IMG/VR virus record: IMGVR_UViG_3300020129_000041
Span: 1-52,946 of that record
Reading direction: 5' to 3' (one strand)
DNA from: a virus
Length of the DNA: 52,946 bases
Part shown: piece after piece, positions 15,701 to 23,684 of the stretch
How positions within the stretch are numbered: position 1 is the first letter of the stretch
How the letters are laid out: the number at the start of each line of letters is the position of its first letter
Program-made: the position numbers and the translations under genes
Notes under the pieces: model-generated
The model's database searches: none
Told to the model about the DNA's origin: nothing
The model's input: the letters and a program-made list of their open reading frames with translations, nothing else

Positions 15701-16486
15701 AGCATAAATCCGAGTCGTCGCGCTAGGATAGGAACGGACGCGGATGTCGGAGTTGTCGAGCGACCAGTGCGTGATATACGGAAACTGATCGCCGAAATCG
15801 CTCCCGCCGCCGCCGACAGCGGAATAGCACCACTCATGCGGCGGATTGTTGTGATACTCGTGCAGCTTAAAAATCGGCGACTCTTGGCCGCCGACGGTAT
15901 AGACCAGGAAGCTAAGTTGCGGCAGAGTATTGCCGTACTTGCCCAAGTCCCAATCCGCGAATACGACCGCAGCGTCATCGCGGAACGCGGGCACATTGCC
16001 GACGCCTAATTCAGCCTCCATTGTGGGATCTGGGTTAGCGTTCTCGACGCCGAGATAGACAGTGACCGGGACGGAGCCGTTATCAATATTCGTATAGGTT
16101 CCGCTCACATCCCAGATTGCTTCCCCTGCGGCCCATATCGTCAGAATGCCAGCTATTGGACCCTTGCAAATCTTCACCGCGAAGGATGCGGTATAAGTGA
16201 AAGTCGTTACTTCCGGACCGCCCTTGCCGCCGGTCTTGTGCTCATGCTCCTTGAGATCAGTTTGCCAGACGACTTGTGGCGCTGCTGGAGACGGTCCGCC
16301 AATCCGAATCGTCCCGTAGGGTATCGGGATCATTTCTCCGTAATTCGATCCCTGCAACTTCAGATTCGACAGCCGCGGCCCGTCCTGCTTTCCTGGGAAT
16401 AGGAGATTGCCAATAAGCGAGCCTGCCAGCCATCCAAGCGGTCCGAAGAAGTAGGCGCCGATGCCGCCAAGGACCAGTGAAGCCAT
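12767..16486 (-). CDS. Large tail tip / baseplate hub protein (GTA and J-like)
   Basis: The protein has 1,239 residues. The N-terminus is hydrophobic and Gly-rich (IGAYFFGPLGWLAGSLIGNLLFPG), as in many central tail proteins. It continues GPRLSNLKLQGSNYGEMIPIPYGTIRIGG, then YTASFAVKICKGPIAGILTIWA, which is characteristic of the phage-tail-3/GTA hub family. Its position after DUF2460, DUF2163 and NlpC/P60 genes matches the order in gene transfer agents and lambda (tail tip J follows K and L). Host recognition probably depends on its C-terminal domains plus the fibres downstream. Confidence 0.87.
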   Translation of the reverse strand: MASLVLGGIGAYFFGPLGWLAGSLIGNLLFPGKQDGPRLSNLKLQGSNYGEMIPIPYGTIRIGGPSPAAPQVVWQTDLKEHEHKTGGKGGPEVTTFTYTASFAVKICKGPIAGILTIWAAGEAIWDVSGTYTNIDNGSVPVTVYLGVENANPDPTMEAELGVGNVPAFRDDAAVVFADWDLGKYGNTLPQLSFLVYTVGGQESPIFKLHEYHNNPPHEWCYSAVGGGGSDFGDQFPYITHWSLDNSDIRVRSYPSATTRIYANPSYVEAAADVIGDSVVAPVTSAGSNFGWKPIGTYVYADTSTTPLWCSGDFGGSGGGLIGASTTNCAVGSGSASLSGSTGLTGKNFANDAGVPAAEFFTHSALSQNGKILLVMTSLISQASRPTKWYRIVDGTVTSTGTIASNLNIIGLASQSLRNDSGTAGQASFNINVLEDNGEFLWCYSANNSYNPKVGEPNYSGQVGIATVFKIDPNTGILDWDSTGAAAFMTNPNETGIPYAAMCSPSDGYCGVIQGSSMALFSRIIGAGTILLSEIVSDVSTRVGLSAGDIDVSALTQVVDGYLISTRTDARSDLDQLRSAYFVDAVDSDGKAVFVNRGAAPVITIPDDELAAVEYGSEPGPLVEHARTQELELSAEVDIHYMNTGAAYQPGVQQAIRQVTLSTSVADLSLAIAMSDQKARQIANVLLYDTIAERDAFRFQTSRKYAYLRPTDVVAANGHIIRIENKRLTARGIVEFDGKRSIPALYTAEVASNATSGSGTPPSSGSSQPTLLVPLDIPLLVDTDPSIGIYAAMAGTADDTWKGANLYLSVDGGQTYTQDAALRTASVIGTAQTALGNFAGGNMFDELNSVSVLIGAGGGTLDNQNELAVLGGANMALLGSEIIQFKNAVLTAPLTYKLSGLLRGRRGTEFEMVTHVSGERFILLPSTVSAPLIFSDLGQSRSWKPVSIGSSLDSTQAISFVCNGVTLRPYSPTLLHGAPNAAGDILIQATRRTRVGGAWADFTDVPVSEPTELYVLQIWDSKFSTCARVVTGLTSPAFTYTNAMQVADFTRIQQTVYVSIAQLGTFGLGAQTNAAIPGAGSFVDAPAHPVQPFNTLPPPSPPTGGGCTGGGTVTNQNVTWGTGGGSFFSPSDFGPGDAWVFKFVIGASPGNYVLQFIAVEFGGPPTPRNYVLSLSPCGVPIQPTAHAEGNNEISVAAYTGFVPNPQTNPQLQPNTTYYITITTDGVSGMIANIGFKLKAS

Positions 16487-16924
16487 CTATGCCACGCCTC
16501 GGAACGAGTAGGCGCGCATAAGACGCCAGAACGTCGCCGTCGCCCCGTTTTCGACGACGGCGCCAGCGCGCTGGTAACCGTGAATGACGTAACGCGGTTC
16601 GGTACGCGAGACGATCGCGAAATGCATCGGCTCCTTGGCGAATGTGTATTGCAGAATATCGCCAAGCTGCACGCACTCGAGCGGCAGTTCGTCCAGATAT
16701 TCGGAGCAGGCTGCGAGCAAGCGCTTGGGTTCGGGCTGCCGCGCATAGCCCCGAAAACGCGCATCAGCGAGCCATGCGGGGACTTCGGCGACGCCGAGCG
16801 CGCTCGCCACGCCGACGACAAGCCCGATGCAGTCGCAACCGACGCCCTTGAGTGCCTGACCGTGGTGGAAAGGCGTTCCCATCCAGGTGCGAGCTTCGGC
16901 AACGATTGCGCCGCGCTCGATCAT
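16487..16924 (-). CDS. NlpC/P60 family tail peptidase
   Basis: This 145-residue product has GVGCDCIGLVVG with the nucleophile cysteine at residue 32 and a His at 101 in EPMHFAIVS, the NlpC/P60 catalytic pair. It starts at the ATG overlapping the upstream stop (ATGA). The longer frame adds 29 residues from within the upstream gene. In the tail module this enzyme is thought to open peptidoglycan during DNA entry. Confidence 0.9.
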   Translation of the reverse strand: MIERGAIVAEARTWMGTPFHHGQALKGVGCDCIGLVVGVASALGVAEVPAWLADARFRGYARQPEPKRLLAACSEYLDELPLECVQLGDILQYTFAKEPMHFAIVSRTEPRYVIHGYQRAGAVVENGATATFWRLMRAYSFRGVA

Positions 16925-18054
16925 TGCTTGCCCACCTGGATAATTTTGTCGATCCCAGGCAGATACGGCTCTCCCCGGAAGTTGACCGCGTTGCCGAAAC
17001 GATTTATGCAAGTCGAAATCGACTTATCGCAGCCAGCCACCATAGAGTAGGTATCGCCGATTGCGACGGTATACGGGAATGGGAGTTGGAGCGTCCACTG
17101 CCCTGGAACGTAGGATAGAACATCCGACCTAAAACCGTTCGATAGTCCACTCGTCATCGTCATGATGCCAAAGTCGAAATATCCGGACGCGCCGCCAAGT
17201 GGTGTCACGGTCCCACTGTTGGCGGTGTACGATCCGGAAAAGGCAGACGTATCTATGGCTAGGTCGAATACGTTGCCGGATAGATTGCGGATAACCGTGT
17301 TCGCGTTCAGCGTCGCGAAGTCGCCAGCAACGCATCCGGATATTGTGATCGGCTCGCCGGTCCTGAATGTCGCCCCGCTCGCGAGCGTGACGTGACCGGG
17401 GTTCGACTTGGATATAGCTGTAATGAGCACGCCGCCGGCCGGTCCCGGCTCCGTGCGCGCAGTGTCGCGCATAACCACTTGATCCGAGCCCGCATCAACG
17501 CCAGTAAGCGTCCCCGTTACCGTGAACGACGGCGAGCCGCCAATGAGGACAACCTTGCAGCGAGCATCGCCAAGATTGGCGCGGCAACCCGGCTGCGTGA
17601 GCTCGCCGAGCGTCGTCGAGTAGGCCTGCATGATCCCGCGAATCTCGGCAACGAATTGGCCGCGCTTGCTCGTTATCTCGCCGAGTTTCCAACCTGGGAC
17701 GCGCAAGCCGCCCATCGTCAGATCGGCCCAATTGATGATCGAGACGCGGACGCCAGCGTAATCCCATAGGCCAGCTTGCAAGTCGGCTTCAGTGATAGAC
17801 GGGCTTGTCAGGACGCCATCGTATTCAGCATTATCGACCTGCATTGCGCTACCACTAGCCGAGTCGCTTGTGATGTAGCTTACGGCCGCCTGATACGTCA
17901 CCGAGCCGCTGCCGTCGTCATAAACGATATCTTGGTCGTGATCGGTAAAGCCTAAGACCGTACCATCGACCCTAGCGACGCGAATGATCGTGCAAAGCGT
18001 CTGATACTGGCTCGCCAGGTGAGCCTTAAGCGCCGCGCTGATCGAAATCGTCAT
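16921..18054 (-). CDS. DUF2163 / BR0599 family tail hub protein with inserted FCCH-like module
   Basis: This 377-residue product has the family features VLGFTDHDQDI, DYAGVRVSIINWAD, GELTQPGCRANLGDARC and, at the end, a CDKSISTCINRFGNAVNFRG cysteine motif followed by GEPYLPG. An extra 75-residue stretch at about residues 211-286 (ITAISKSNPGHVTL ... SGTVTPL) interrupts the C-terminal half. It looks like the FCCH-type module also found in the tail tube protein at 22131. The start overlaps the DUF2460 stop (ATGA). Confidence 0.87.
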   Translation of the reverse strand: MTISISAALKAHLASQYQTLCTIIRVARVDGTVLGFTDHDQDIVYDDGSGSVTYQAAVSYITSDSASGSAMQVDNAEYDGVLTSPSITEADLQAGLWDYAGVRVSIINWADLTMGGLRVPGWKLGEITSKRGQFVAEIRGIMQAYSTTLGELTQPGCRANLGDARCKVVLIGGSPSFTVTGTLTGVDAGSDQVVMRDTARTEPGPAGGVLITAISKSNPGHVTLASGATFRTGEPITISGCVAGDFATLNANTVIRNLSGNVFDLAIDTSAFSGSYTANSGTVTPLGGASGYFDFGIMTMTSGLSNGFRSDVLSYVPGQWTLQLPFPYTVAIGDTYSMVAGCDKSISTCINRFGNAVNFRGEPYLPGIDKIIQVGKQ

Positions 18055-18866
18055 GGATTGCGCAATTCCACGATCGGTATCGACTGATAGCTGATAAGCA
18101 GTTGGCCCTTGCTGCGGTCTATGATCTCGCCCTTGAGCTGGTCGATATCGAAGCGGCATGGCACGTCGAATTCGCCCGACCAAGACGTTGGGGCGCCGCT
18201 GAAGGTCACGATCCCGGTCGTGTAATCAACGCTGATCCCGCTGCCTCCGGCGATGCTTATATTGCGTACCGGCTTGACGATCTTCCGATCTTCCGTTCCG
18301 GCGGTCAGCGTCCAATCGGCGTGAGTCCCGCTACCTCCAATCGTATCGACCGCGACGACCAGCGTAGTGCTCGAATACGATGTAACCGGCCCCTCCATGA
18401 AATTCGCGGAGTTGGCATTGGAGAACGCGCGCACGCGACCTCCGACGACGAAGGACAGACCGGCCTGCGTAGTGAATGTCTTGCTCGCGACCGCGATTGC
18501 CAAACTGCTTGTGCTCGTTCCGACGTAGACAGTCCCCAGCGTATAGCGTTTGTAGAGCTGGCAATGCGTCGAGTCGATCGCGCCAAAGACTCCCTCCGTG
18601 CTCGAGACAGTGAAGTCGGCCCAATCCTTGTACCGGAATCCATTGAGCTTCCCCTTGGCGATGCGGAAGAACGAAACGAGTTCCGACTGTTGCGTCGGAA
18701 GTTTGGCGGCGTGACTTACCTCGAATCCGCATAAGCCCTGCGACCACGCTCCCGTTCTATATTCAGCGCCCGAGTTCACGATCACGGCCGTTGTCGAATA
18801 TCCAGGGCCGCCGATGCCATGAAACGATATCCGCTCCGGGAAACGCGGTTGCTCTAGGAATGCCAT
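18051..18866 (-). CDS. DUF2460 tail protein with inserted fibre module
   Basis: This 271-residue product has the DUF2460 hallmarks: FPERISFHGIGGPGYST at the start, a KGKLNGFRYKDWADF segment and a C-terminal GEFDVPCRFDIDQL. Between QLYKRYTLGT (residue 112) and RKIVKPV (194) sits an extra module of about 75 residues (GTSTSSLAIAV ... HADWTLTAG) that is absent from ordinary family members as I know them. It closely resembles a module in the tail fibre at 11741-12763. Sits between tape measure and DUF2163, as in GTA-like tails. Confidence 0.87.
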   Translation of the reverse strand: MAFLEQPRFPERISFHGIGGPGYSTTAVIVNSGAEYRTGAWSQGLCGFEVSHAAKLPTQQSELVSFFRIAKGKLNGFRYKDWADFTVSSTEGVFGAIDSTHCQLYKRYTLGTVYVGTSTSSLAIAVASKTFTTQAGLSFVVGGRVRAFSNANSANFMEGPVTSYSSTTLVVAVDTIGGSGTHADWTLTAGTEDRKIVKPVRNISIAGGSGISVDYTTGIVTFSGAPTSWSGEFDVPCRFDIDQLKGEIIDRSKGQLLISYQSIPIVELRNP

Positions 18867-18870
18867 CGGC

Positions 18871-21471
18871 TCACCTGCTCATCGCGCGGCGCGTAGCTAA
18901 TCCGGCTTCGCGCGCGATCTGTGACGCGGTGCGGGAATCTACGTTGCCGGGAACATTAATCGAGATATTGACCGATGGCGAACCGAACCTACGTCGAGTC
19001 AGTTCGCTGTTCGGGATGACCGTGCCACGGCTGCGCGGGAAGAAGAGTTCCGGACCCCGCTCGCCGACAATGGAAAACTTGCCGAGCGGAGGCGAGCCGC
19101 CAGACGCAAAGCCGCCTCCGAATAGGCCAGCGAGGTCGGAACCGACTCCAGAGTCAACACCGCTGCCGCCGAAAAGCGAGCCGATGCCGCCGCCTATCGC
19201 GCTGCTCGATCCGCTTACCGACAGAGATGCCGCGGCAGATTCCAAGGCCAGCGCCGCGGCGCTTAAACCGGTGCCAGCGAGGCCCAGAGTAGAGCCCGCG
19301 GCCGTCAATGATGCCGCTCCGGTCGCATCGCCTGCCTTCCCGAACAGGTCGCCCATTGCCGACCCCTTGCCGCCGAAGGCGCTTGCGAAAAAGTCGGAGA
19401 TTCCACCTAGCGGACCACCCTTGCCGAAAAGCTGCTCGGAGATATTCTTGGCCGCGATCTGGCTAATCGATTGCTCAATCGACTTCGCCATGTCCAGGAA
19501 TGCTTGCTTGACCGACTTAGTACCGCTAACGATATCGGTCAGGAACGTCGTAAACGAACCCTCAAAGATATCGCGGAATTTCTTGGCGAGCACATCGCTT
19601 TCGGCCGCTAGTTCCGCGATCTTTAGTCTGAGCTGGTCAATCGCCAATAGTTGTTCCGGCGTAGTTGCCACCGCTGCCGCCGCATCGGCTGCCTTACTTA
19701 GAACGCCGATATAGGCTTTCGCAGCGTCCGCGCGCCTTACCAGTCCGCCGATCTCCGTCTCGGTGCCGGTCTGAACCGCCAAGTCAATACGCGACTGCTC
19801 TATGTCTATCCCTGCTAGAACGGTAGCGTACGCCCGCGCCAGATCATTTAGCGCAGCCTGCTCTACCGCTGCCTTACGGATCGCAGCGGCGTTTTCAAGC
19901 GCCACTCGGGCGGCTGCGTCTCCAGCAGCGGCCGTGGTCTGAAGCCGTGCTATCTCGTCGCGATGCTGAATGTCGAAACTAACTCCAGCACCGAGTGCCG
20001 TGTTGCCGCGCGTAGCGGCTGCCTGTGCCGCTAGTTCCGCGTACGCGTCTGTTTGGGCTTGGACGGCGAGGACTTGATCCTGGTCAGCCTTGAGTATCTT
20101 CTGCTGCATCGCGAAGAACGCCTTGGCGTCCTCCATCGTGATCGCGCGCAATCTGGCCTCGGCCGCAGCCTTCTGGGCCGGATCATAGGAATTCGAGGAG
20201 AGAATTCGCGCCTGATCCGCAGCCTGCTTTTCCAAGTCGTCTTGGACTGCTTTGTAGGCATCGGCGGCGGATTTCCGCTCGGCGTCAAAGAACGCGGCTA
20301 CCGTTACCGTTCCGCGCTCGTAGCCGAACGCGAGTTGGGTCTGCTGACGCTGAAGGAACGCCTGCTGTTTAGTCAATTCCAGAGCGTAGAAAGATGCCGA
20401 CTGCTCGGCGCGGCGCAGTAGTTCCGCTTTCTCTAGGGCCAGTGCGGCCTCAGCGCGTGCGGTCAGATTCGCGTTTAGCGCGGCCTCTCGCGCGGCCTCT
20501 TCGCGCGGATCCACGCCGCCGATAAAACCGCTCGCCGAACGCCTAGACTCCGGCAAAGGCGGCGGCAGCGGCGCGCCAGCCATGATCGAACCGGCGACGG
20601 TTGCCCCGCGTTTTAGCGTCTCGAAGAATCCACCTACGCGGTCCTGCGAGTTCTTGATGCCATCCGCGAGGTTGTCGAAGAACTTCGTGAGCTTGCTCAG
20701 CGCCCCGCCTTCTCCAGCGAACTTCTCGCCAATCACTATTTCCAAGTCGCTGAATGACCGCGACAGCCGCTTCGTCGCTCCGTAGAGATTAGTGGTATCG
20801 GCCTCGGAGGCGCCGCCTATCGTCTGGGCCAGAGCCTCCAACGTGACCCGCTGCGCGCCCGCGATGTCGCCGCTCTCTCGCATCCGAGCGGCAAGGTCAA
20901 TCTGCGTTTCTTTTAGGTTTAGACCGGCTGCCTTGAGCAATCGCATCTGGCCGCCGGTCCCCTCGAGCGCGCGGCCCATTGCCACCGCTGCGGTTGGCAG
21001 ATCAGTTCCAAGCGCGGCGGCTAGGTCAGGCACCAGCTTGATTGCATCCTCGAAAACGCCCGTCTGCACGCTGCGGAAACGTAGGAGCGCGGTTTCCGCT
21101 TTGCGGATATCTTCGTCGCTGAATATCGTCGTCGCTTTGACGCCAGTCCCGATCTGCGCGAGAGCCTTGGCGGTGAGTCCAGCGGAGGTTCCAGTCGCGA
21201 TCAGAACCGCGTTGAGCTGCGCGACGGCGCGCTGGCTTTCCTCAGTCTTCTGCTTGATATCCTCGAATAGGGCGACGACTCCGGCGATAGATACGCTTAC
21301 GCCGAGCGCACTGCCGAGCTGGCGCATTACGCCCTGGACGCTCTTGGCTGATGCTGCGATCTGATCTAGCGATCGCTGCGCCGTGTATTGGGCCTTCGTC
21401 AGACCGGCTGTGAATTCCGCCGCGTCAAGCCCAAGACTTACAACAAGGGAGCCGAGGCTACTGGCGGCCAT
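18871..21471 (-). CDS. Tail tape measure protein
   Basis: This 866-residue product starts LGSLVVSLGLDAAEFTAGL, the usual tape-measure N-terminus. Long Ala-rich helices follow, then a lambda-type C-terminal domain (FTTFLTDIVSGTKSVKQAFLD, ISQIAAKNISEQLFG) and a Gly/Ser-rich segment. It lies directly downstream of the two chaperone ORFs. At the commonly used 1.5 angstrom per residue the tail would be about 130 nm long (inference). Confidence 0.92.
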   Translation of the reverse strand: MAASSLGSLVVSLGLDAAEFTAGLTKAQYTAQRSLDQIAASAKSVQGVMRQLGSALGVSVSIAGVVALFEDIKQKTEESQRAVAQLNAVLIATGTSAGLTAKALAQIGTGVKATTIFSDEDIRKAETALLRFRSVQTGVFEDAIKLVPDLAAALGTDLPTAAVAMGRALEGTGGQMRLLKAAGLNLKETQIDLAARMRESGDIAGAQRVTLEALAQTIGGASEADTTNLYGATKRLSRSFSDLEIVIGEKFAGEGGALSKLTKFFDNLADGIKNSQDRVGGFFETLKRGATVAGSIMAGAPLPPPLPESRRSASGFIGGVDPREEAAREAALNANLTARAEAALALEKAELLRRAEQSASFYALELTKQQAFLQRQQTQLAFGYERGTVTVAAFFDAERKSAADAYKAVQDDLEKQAADQARILSSNSYDPAQKAAAEARLRAITMEDAKAFFAMQQKILKADQDQVLAVQAQTDAYAELAAQAAATRGNTALGAGVSFDIQHRDEIARLQTTAAAGDAAARVALENAAAIRKAAVEQAALNDLARAYATVLAGIDIEQSRIDLAVQTGTETEIGGLVRRADAAKAYIGVLSKAADAAAAVATTPEQLLAIDQLRLKIAELAAESDVLAKKFRDIFEGSFTTFLTDIVSGTKSVKQAFLDMAKSIEQSISQIAAKNISEQLFGKGGPLGGISDFFASAFGGKGSAMGDLFGKAGDATGAASLTAAGSTLGLAGTGLSAAALALESAAASLSVSGSSSAIGGGIGSLFGGSGVDSGVGSDLAGLFGGGFASGGSPPLGKFSIVGERGPELFFPRSRGTVIPNSELTRRRFGSPSVNISINVPGNVDSRTASQIAREAGLATRRAMSR

Positions 21472-21772
21472 TGCCCACTACCTTTCTCGGAGCGAACTCG
21501 AGCGCGACCTTGGCCGCGTCAAGAGCATCGTCGGGCTGAGTCTGCCCATCGGCGTCGCGATCATCATCGAAAAGGAAATCCGACAGGCTTAGGTTTTCGG
21601 CGCCCGCCGCACGCATGACCATGAGCGCAATCTGCGCGAGATAAAGCTCCAGCCGGCGCGAAGGCAAACCGCGCCGCCGGTTATAGGCCATCCAACTGCG
21701 GAAATCACGCTCCGGCAATGCCCGAGCAAGCGCGCCGAGGTTTGGCTGGCCGACCTCTAAAGCCAAGTCCAT
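21458..21772 (-). CDS. Tail assembly chaperone, T-like part (made by -1 frameshift)
   Basis: Read alone from its ATG this is 104 residues (MDLALEVGQPNLGALARALPERDFRSWMAYN...). The frame extends upstream without a stop to the slippery site at 21796-21802. The frameshift product continues from the G-like protein as ...EPGK-ITARREFLMDLALEV, about 225 residues in total. The TARREF..WMAYNRR pattern is typical of the second, frameshifted half of lambda G-T type chaperones. The fusion would bind the tape measure and tube protein during tail assembly. The end overlaps the tape measure start by 14 bases. Confidence 0.82.
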   Translation of the reverse strand: MDLALEVGQPNLGALARALPERDFRSWMAYNRRRGLPSRRLELYLAQIALMVMRAAGAENLSLSDFLFDDDRDADGQTQPDDALDAAKVALEFAPRKVVGNGRQ

Positions 21773-21792
21773 AAGGAACTCCCGGCGCGCCG

Positions 21793-22134
21793 TTATTTTC
21801 CCGGTTCGTCCCCTTCCGTAAGCCTAGCCGCAGCCAGGACCCTGCTCAGCTTCGCCCAATCGCGCTTGCTGATGAGTTTGACGTCGGCTTCGCTGTTCGG
21901 GTCGAATAGGCGATTACCTTCGGCGTCGCAGATGATGACCGCCGCCGCGCCGCTGAGCGGAGCGTTTTTCTTCCACTCGACGCCGTTAACGGCCTGCGCC
22001 GCATCGACTTCCGCCGTCGTCACTGAACGGACGTAGATCGTCGGCCAGCCCTCGACGTTAACCGCAGTCGGCGGCTCCGCATCCTCGGCGGCCCAGGCCG
22101 CAAGGAGAGCGTCCCTCAATGTAGGTTTGCTCAT
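21793..22134 (-). CDS. Tail assembly chaperone, G-like part
   Basis: This 113-residue product (MSKPTLRDALLAAW...) lies between the tube protein and tape measure, the position of lambda gpG. It ends ...CCG GGA AAA TAA. The last sense codons form the heptamer G GGA AAA in the right phase for a -1 slip into the T-like frame. The main product is this short chaperone, and a minority should be the G-T fusion (family knowledge). Confidence 0.85.
   Translation of the reverse strand: MSKPTLRDALLAAWAAEDAEPPTAVNVEGWPTIYVRSVTTAEVDAAQAVNGVEWKKNAPLSGAAAVIICDAEGNRLFDPNSEADVKLISKRDWAKLSRVLAAARLTEGDEPGK
21796..21802 (-). promoter_or_regulatory. Programmed -1 frameshift slippery site G GGA AAA
   Basis: The heptamer X XXY YYZ is placed exactly at the last two codons before the TAA of the G-like ORF (21795-21793). 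After a one-base backward slip, reading goes ATA ACG GCG CGC ... straight into the T-like ORF with no stop. This is the arrangement seen at lambda G/T (whose slip is GGGAAAG). Confidence 0.88.
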
Positions 22135-22796
22135 GCAGCAGCGACGTCAAAGGGCGCCCCCGTGAGTTTCAGCGTCATCGAGCCGGTCCACATCCCATTG
22201 ACCGCAGCCCGCTCGCTAGTTTGCTGCACGAACCCTAGCACCGTCCGCTGGCCGCCGCCCTTGGGCAGCACGATCCGAACCGCCGTGATATCTCCGGACG
22301 AGTCGAAGGATCGAAGCGCAGATTGGATCGCTGTCTCTGGAGCGAAATTGAAGTCCAATTGCGCCGTGCCGAGGTCACCGAGGCCGAGTTCGTACTCCCT
22401 GAAGTCAACGCTGCAAATCGTCGTCGCGTCGATTTCTGGCTTAGTGCCGCCAGTCCGGTTGTAGCCAGTCAACTCGCAGAAGTTGCTGAACAGGCCCTTG
22501 TCGATATGGCCGCCGCTCGTATATGTCCCGTAGCCGGTGGAATCGATATCGACGAGTTCGAATTGCGTCGAACTGGTAACGTTGACGATGTAGGAGTTAT
22601 TGTTGACCTCCGTCATTCCTACGACGCCCGTGATCTGAACGACGTCGCCATCAACCAGATTATGCGTCCCAGTCGTGACGACGGCCGGATTTGCCTTCGT
22701 GATCGCGCTGATTGCCGGGGAAGGGCTTTCTGCGTCGTAGCCAGTAAGGACAGAGACCGTAGAACCTTGGAATTTGTACCGCCGTCCACCTGCCAT
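22131..22796 (-). CDS. Major tail (tube) protein with FCCH-like insert
   Basis: This 221-residue product starts AGGRRYKFQGSTVSVLTG and has TGTKPEIDATTICSVDFREYELGLGD broken by ordinary tube strands, as in lambda gpV-like proteins of this type. Residues about 29-99 (ISAITKANPAVVTTGTHNLV ... YGTYTSGGHI) form an inserted FCCH-like beta module related to one in the DUF2163 protein. It would be displayed on every ring of the tail tube. The stop overlaps the chaperone start by four bases. Confidence 0.87.
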   Translation of the reverse strand: MAGGRRYKFQGSTVSVLTGYDAESPSPAISAITKANPAVVTTGTHNLVDGDVVQITGVVGMTEVNNNSYIVNVTSSTQFELVDIDSTGYGTYTSGGHIDKGLFSNFCELTGYNRTGGTKPEIDATTICSVDFREYELGLGDLGTAQLDFNFAPETAIQSALRSFDSSGDITAVRIVLPKGGGQRTVLGFVQQTSERAAVNGMWTGSMTLKLTGAPFDVAAA

Positions 22797-22810
22797 GATG
22801 TTTCCCTTTC

Positions 22811-22834
22811 AAAAATGCCCGCTCGCGCGGACGG
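22811..22834 (-). terminator. Possible weak terminator or attenuator before the tail tube gene
   Basis: On the minus strand a 6-bp GC stem with one mismatch and a 4-base loop is followed by A and five T residues in the 61-base gap before the tube gene. It may lower transcription or stabilise a processed 5' end. The tube ribosome-binding site (AAAGGGAAA) follows. Confidence 0.4.
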
Positions 22835-22857
22835 TTTATGCCGGTTGACTGAGCCTG

Positions 22858-23238
22858 CTACGGCGAGTTGCCGCTCGGAGTCGAACCGTGCAACATATAA
22901 TCAAGTATTTCCCTGTACGTCTTGGTTTCCGCGTCGAAATCCGACGTCGAGCTTTGCAGCGTCGCGGGCGGATCGAATACCGCCATCGCCGCCATAACCT
23001 GAAGGCGCAGGCTCCTCGCCGCCGAGAACGTCGTCGCCACTACATCCAACTGTAACCGAATTTCGGCCGTGTCATCGTCGCCATCGCCGCAAGCATCAAC
23101 AATCGGAACCGAGTCGATGAAGCTGTATCGAATCGCCGGCCAAGTAGGGACCACGGGCGCCTGCGGGAAGATGACCGGAGCCACGCGCTTACCGACCAGC
23201 GACTGAAGCGCGGTGAAGATATCGGCTTCGACGCTCAT
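22858..23238 (-). CDS. DUF3168-type tail terminator/completion protein
   Basis: This 126-residue product starts VEADIFTALQSLVGKRVAPVIF followed by PTWPAIRYSFID, the pattern of DUF3168 tail completion proteins. It lies between the HK97 gp10-like gene and the tube gene, the usual place. It probably caps the tail tube at its head-proximal end. Confidence 0.83.
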   Translation of the reverse strand: MSVEADIFTALQSLVGKRVAPVIFPQAPVVPTWPAIRYSFIDSVPIVDACGDGDDDTAEIRLQLDVVATTFSAARSLRLQVMAAMAVFDPPATLQSSTSDFDAETKTYREILDYMLHGSTPSGNSP

Positions 23239-23684
23239 CGGCTCGCCTTCCTGATGGCCCTGGTAAGACCGCCCGCTAGTTCAGCAGCGATGATTTGCGC
23301 CGCTTCCTCTTTCCCCGTATCAAAGCTCGAACGGAGGAACGAATTCGCGCCCATCTTGACCGTACCGAACTCCACCAAGCGGCCATAGCGCGCGGCATAG
23401 GCGTCCTTTCGTTTCCCGCGAACGGTGACGATATATTCCGCCGTCAGCGGAGACTTGATCTTCTTCACTACGATATTCTTTTTTAGGTTCCCGGGCGGCA
23501 CAAGCACGCCATCTAGCATATGCGGCAGCGGCCACTCAGGAGCCTTGGCAATCGCCATCTCTTTAATCAGTTGCGCTCCCTTGTTCGTCGCGGTCGCACA
23601 AAGCCGGGTATTGACCTCAGCCGATAGCGCCTTCATCGACTCGCCGAGCTCACGCAATCCCTTGATCTCGACGATATTAGCCAC
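23235..23684 (-). CDS. HK97 gp10-like tail/joining protein
   Basis: This 149-residue product starts VEIKGLRELGESMKALSAEV and has KGAQLIKEMAIAKAP and YGRLVEFGTVKMGANSFLR, all typical of the HK97 gp10 family. It sits between the head closure and DUF3168 genes in canonical order, with short overlaps at both ends. Confidence 0.88.
   Translation of the reverse strand: MANIVEIKGLRELGESMKALSAEVNTRLCATATNKGAQLIKEMAIAKAPEWPLPHMLDGVLVPPGNLKKNIVVKKIKSPLTAEYIVTVRGKRKDAYAARYGRLVEFGTVKMGANSFLRSSFDTGKEEAAQIIAAELAGGLTRAIRKASR

Noticed and set aside
22323-22997. Plus-strand frame of 224 codons across tube gene and gap
   Set aside because: Opposite to the late operon, no ribosome-binding site, and shadow composition over the well-supported tube gene.
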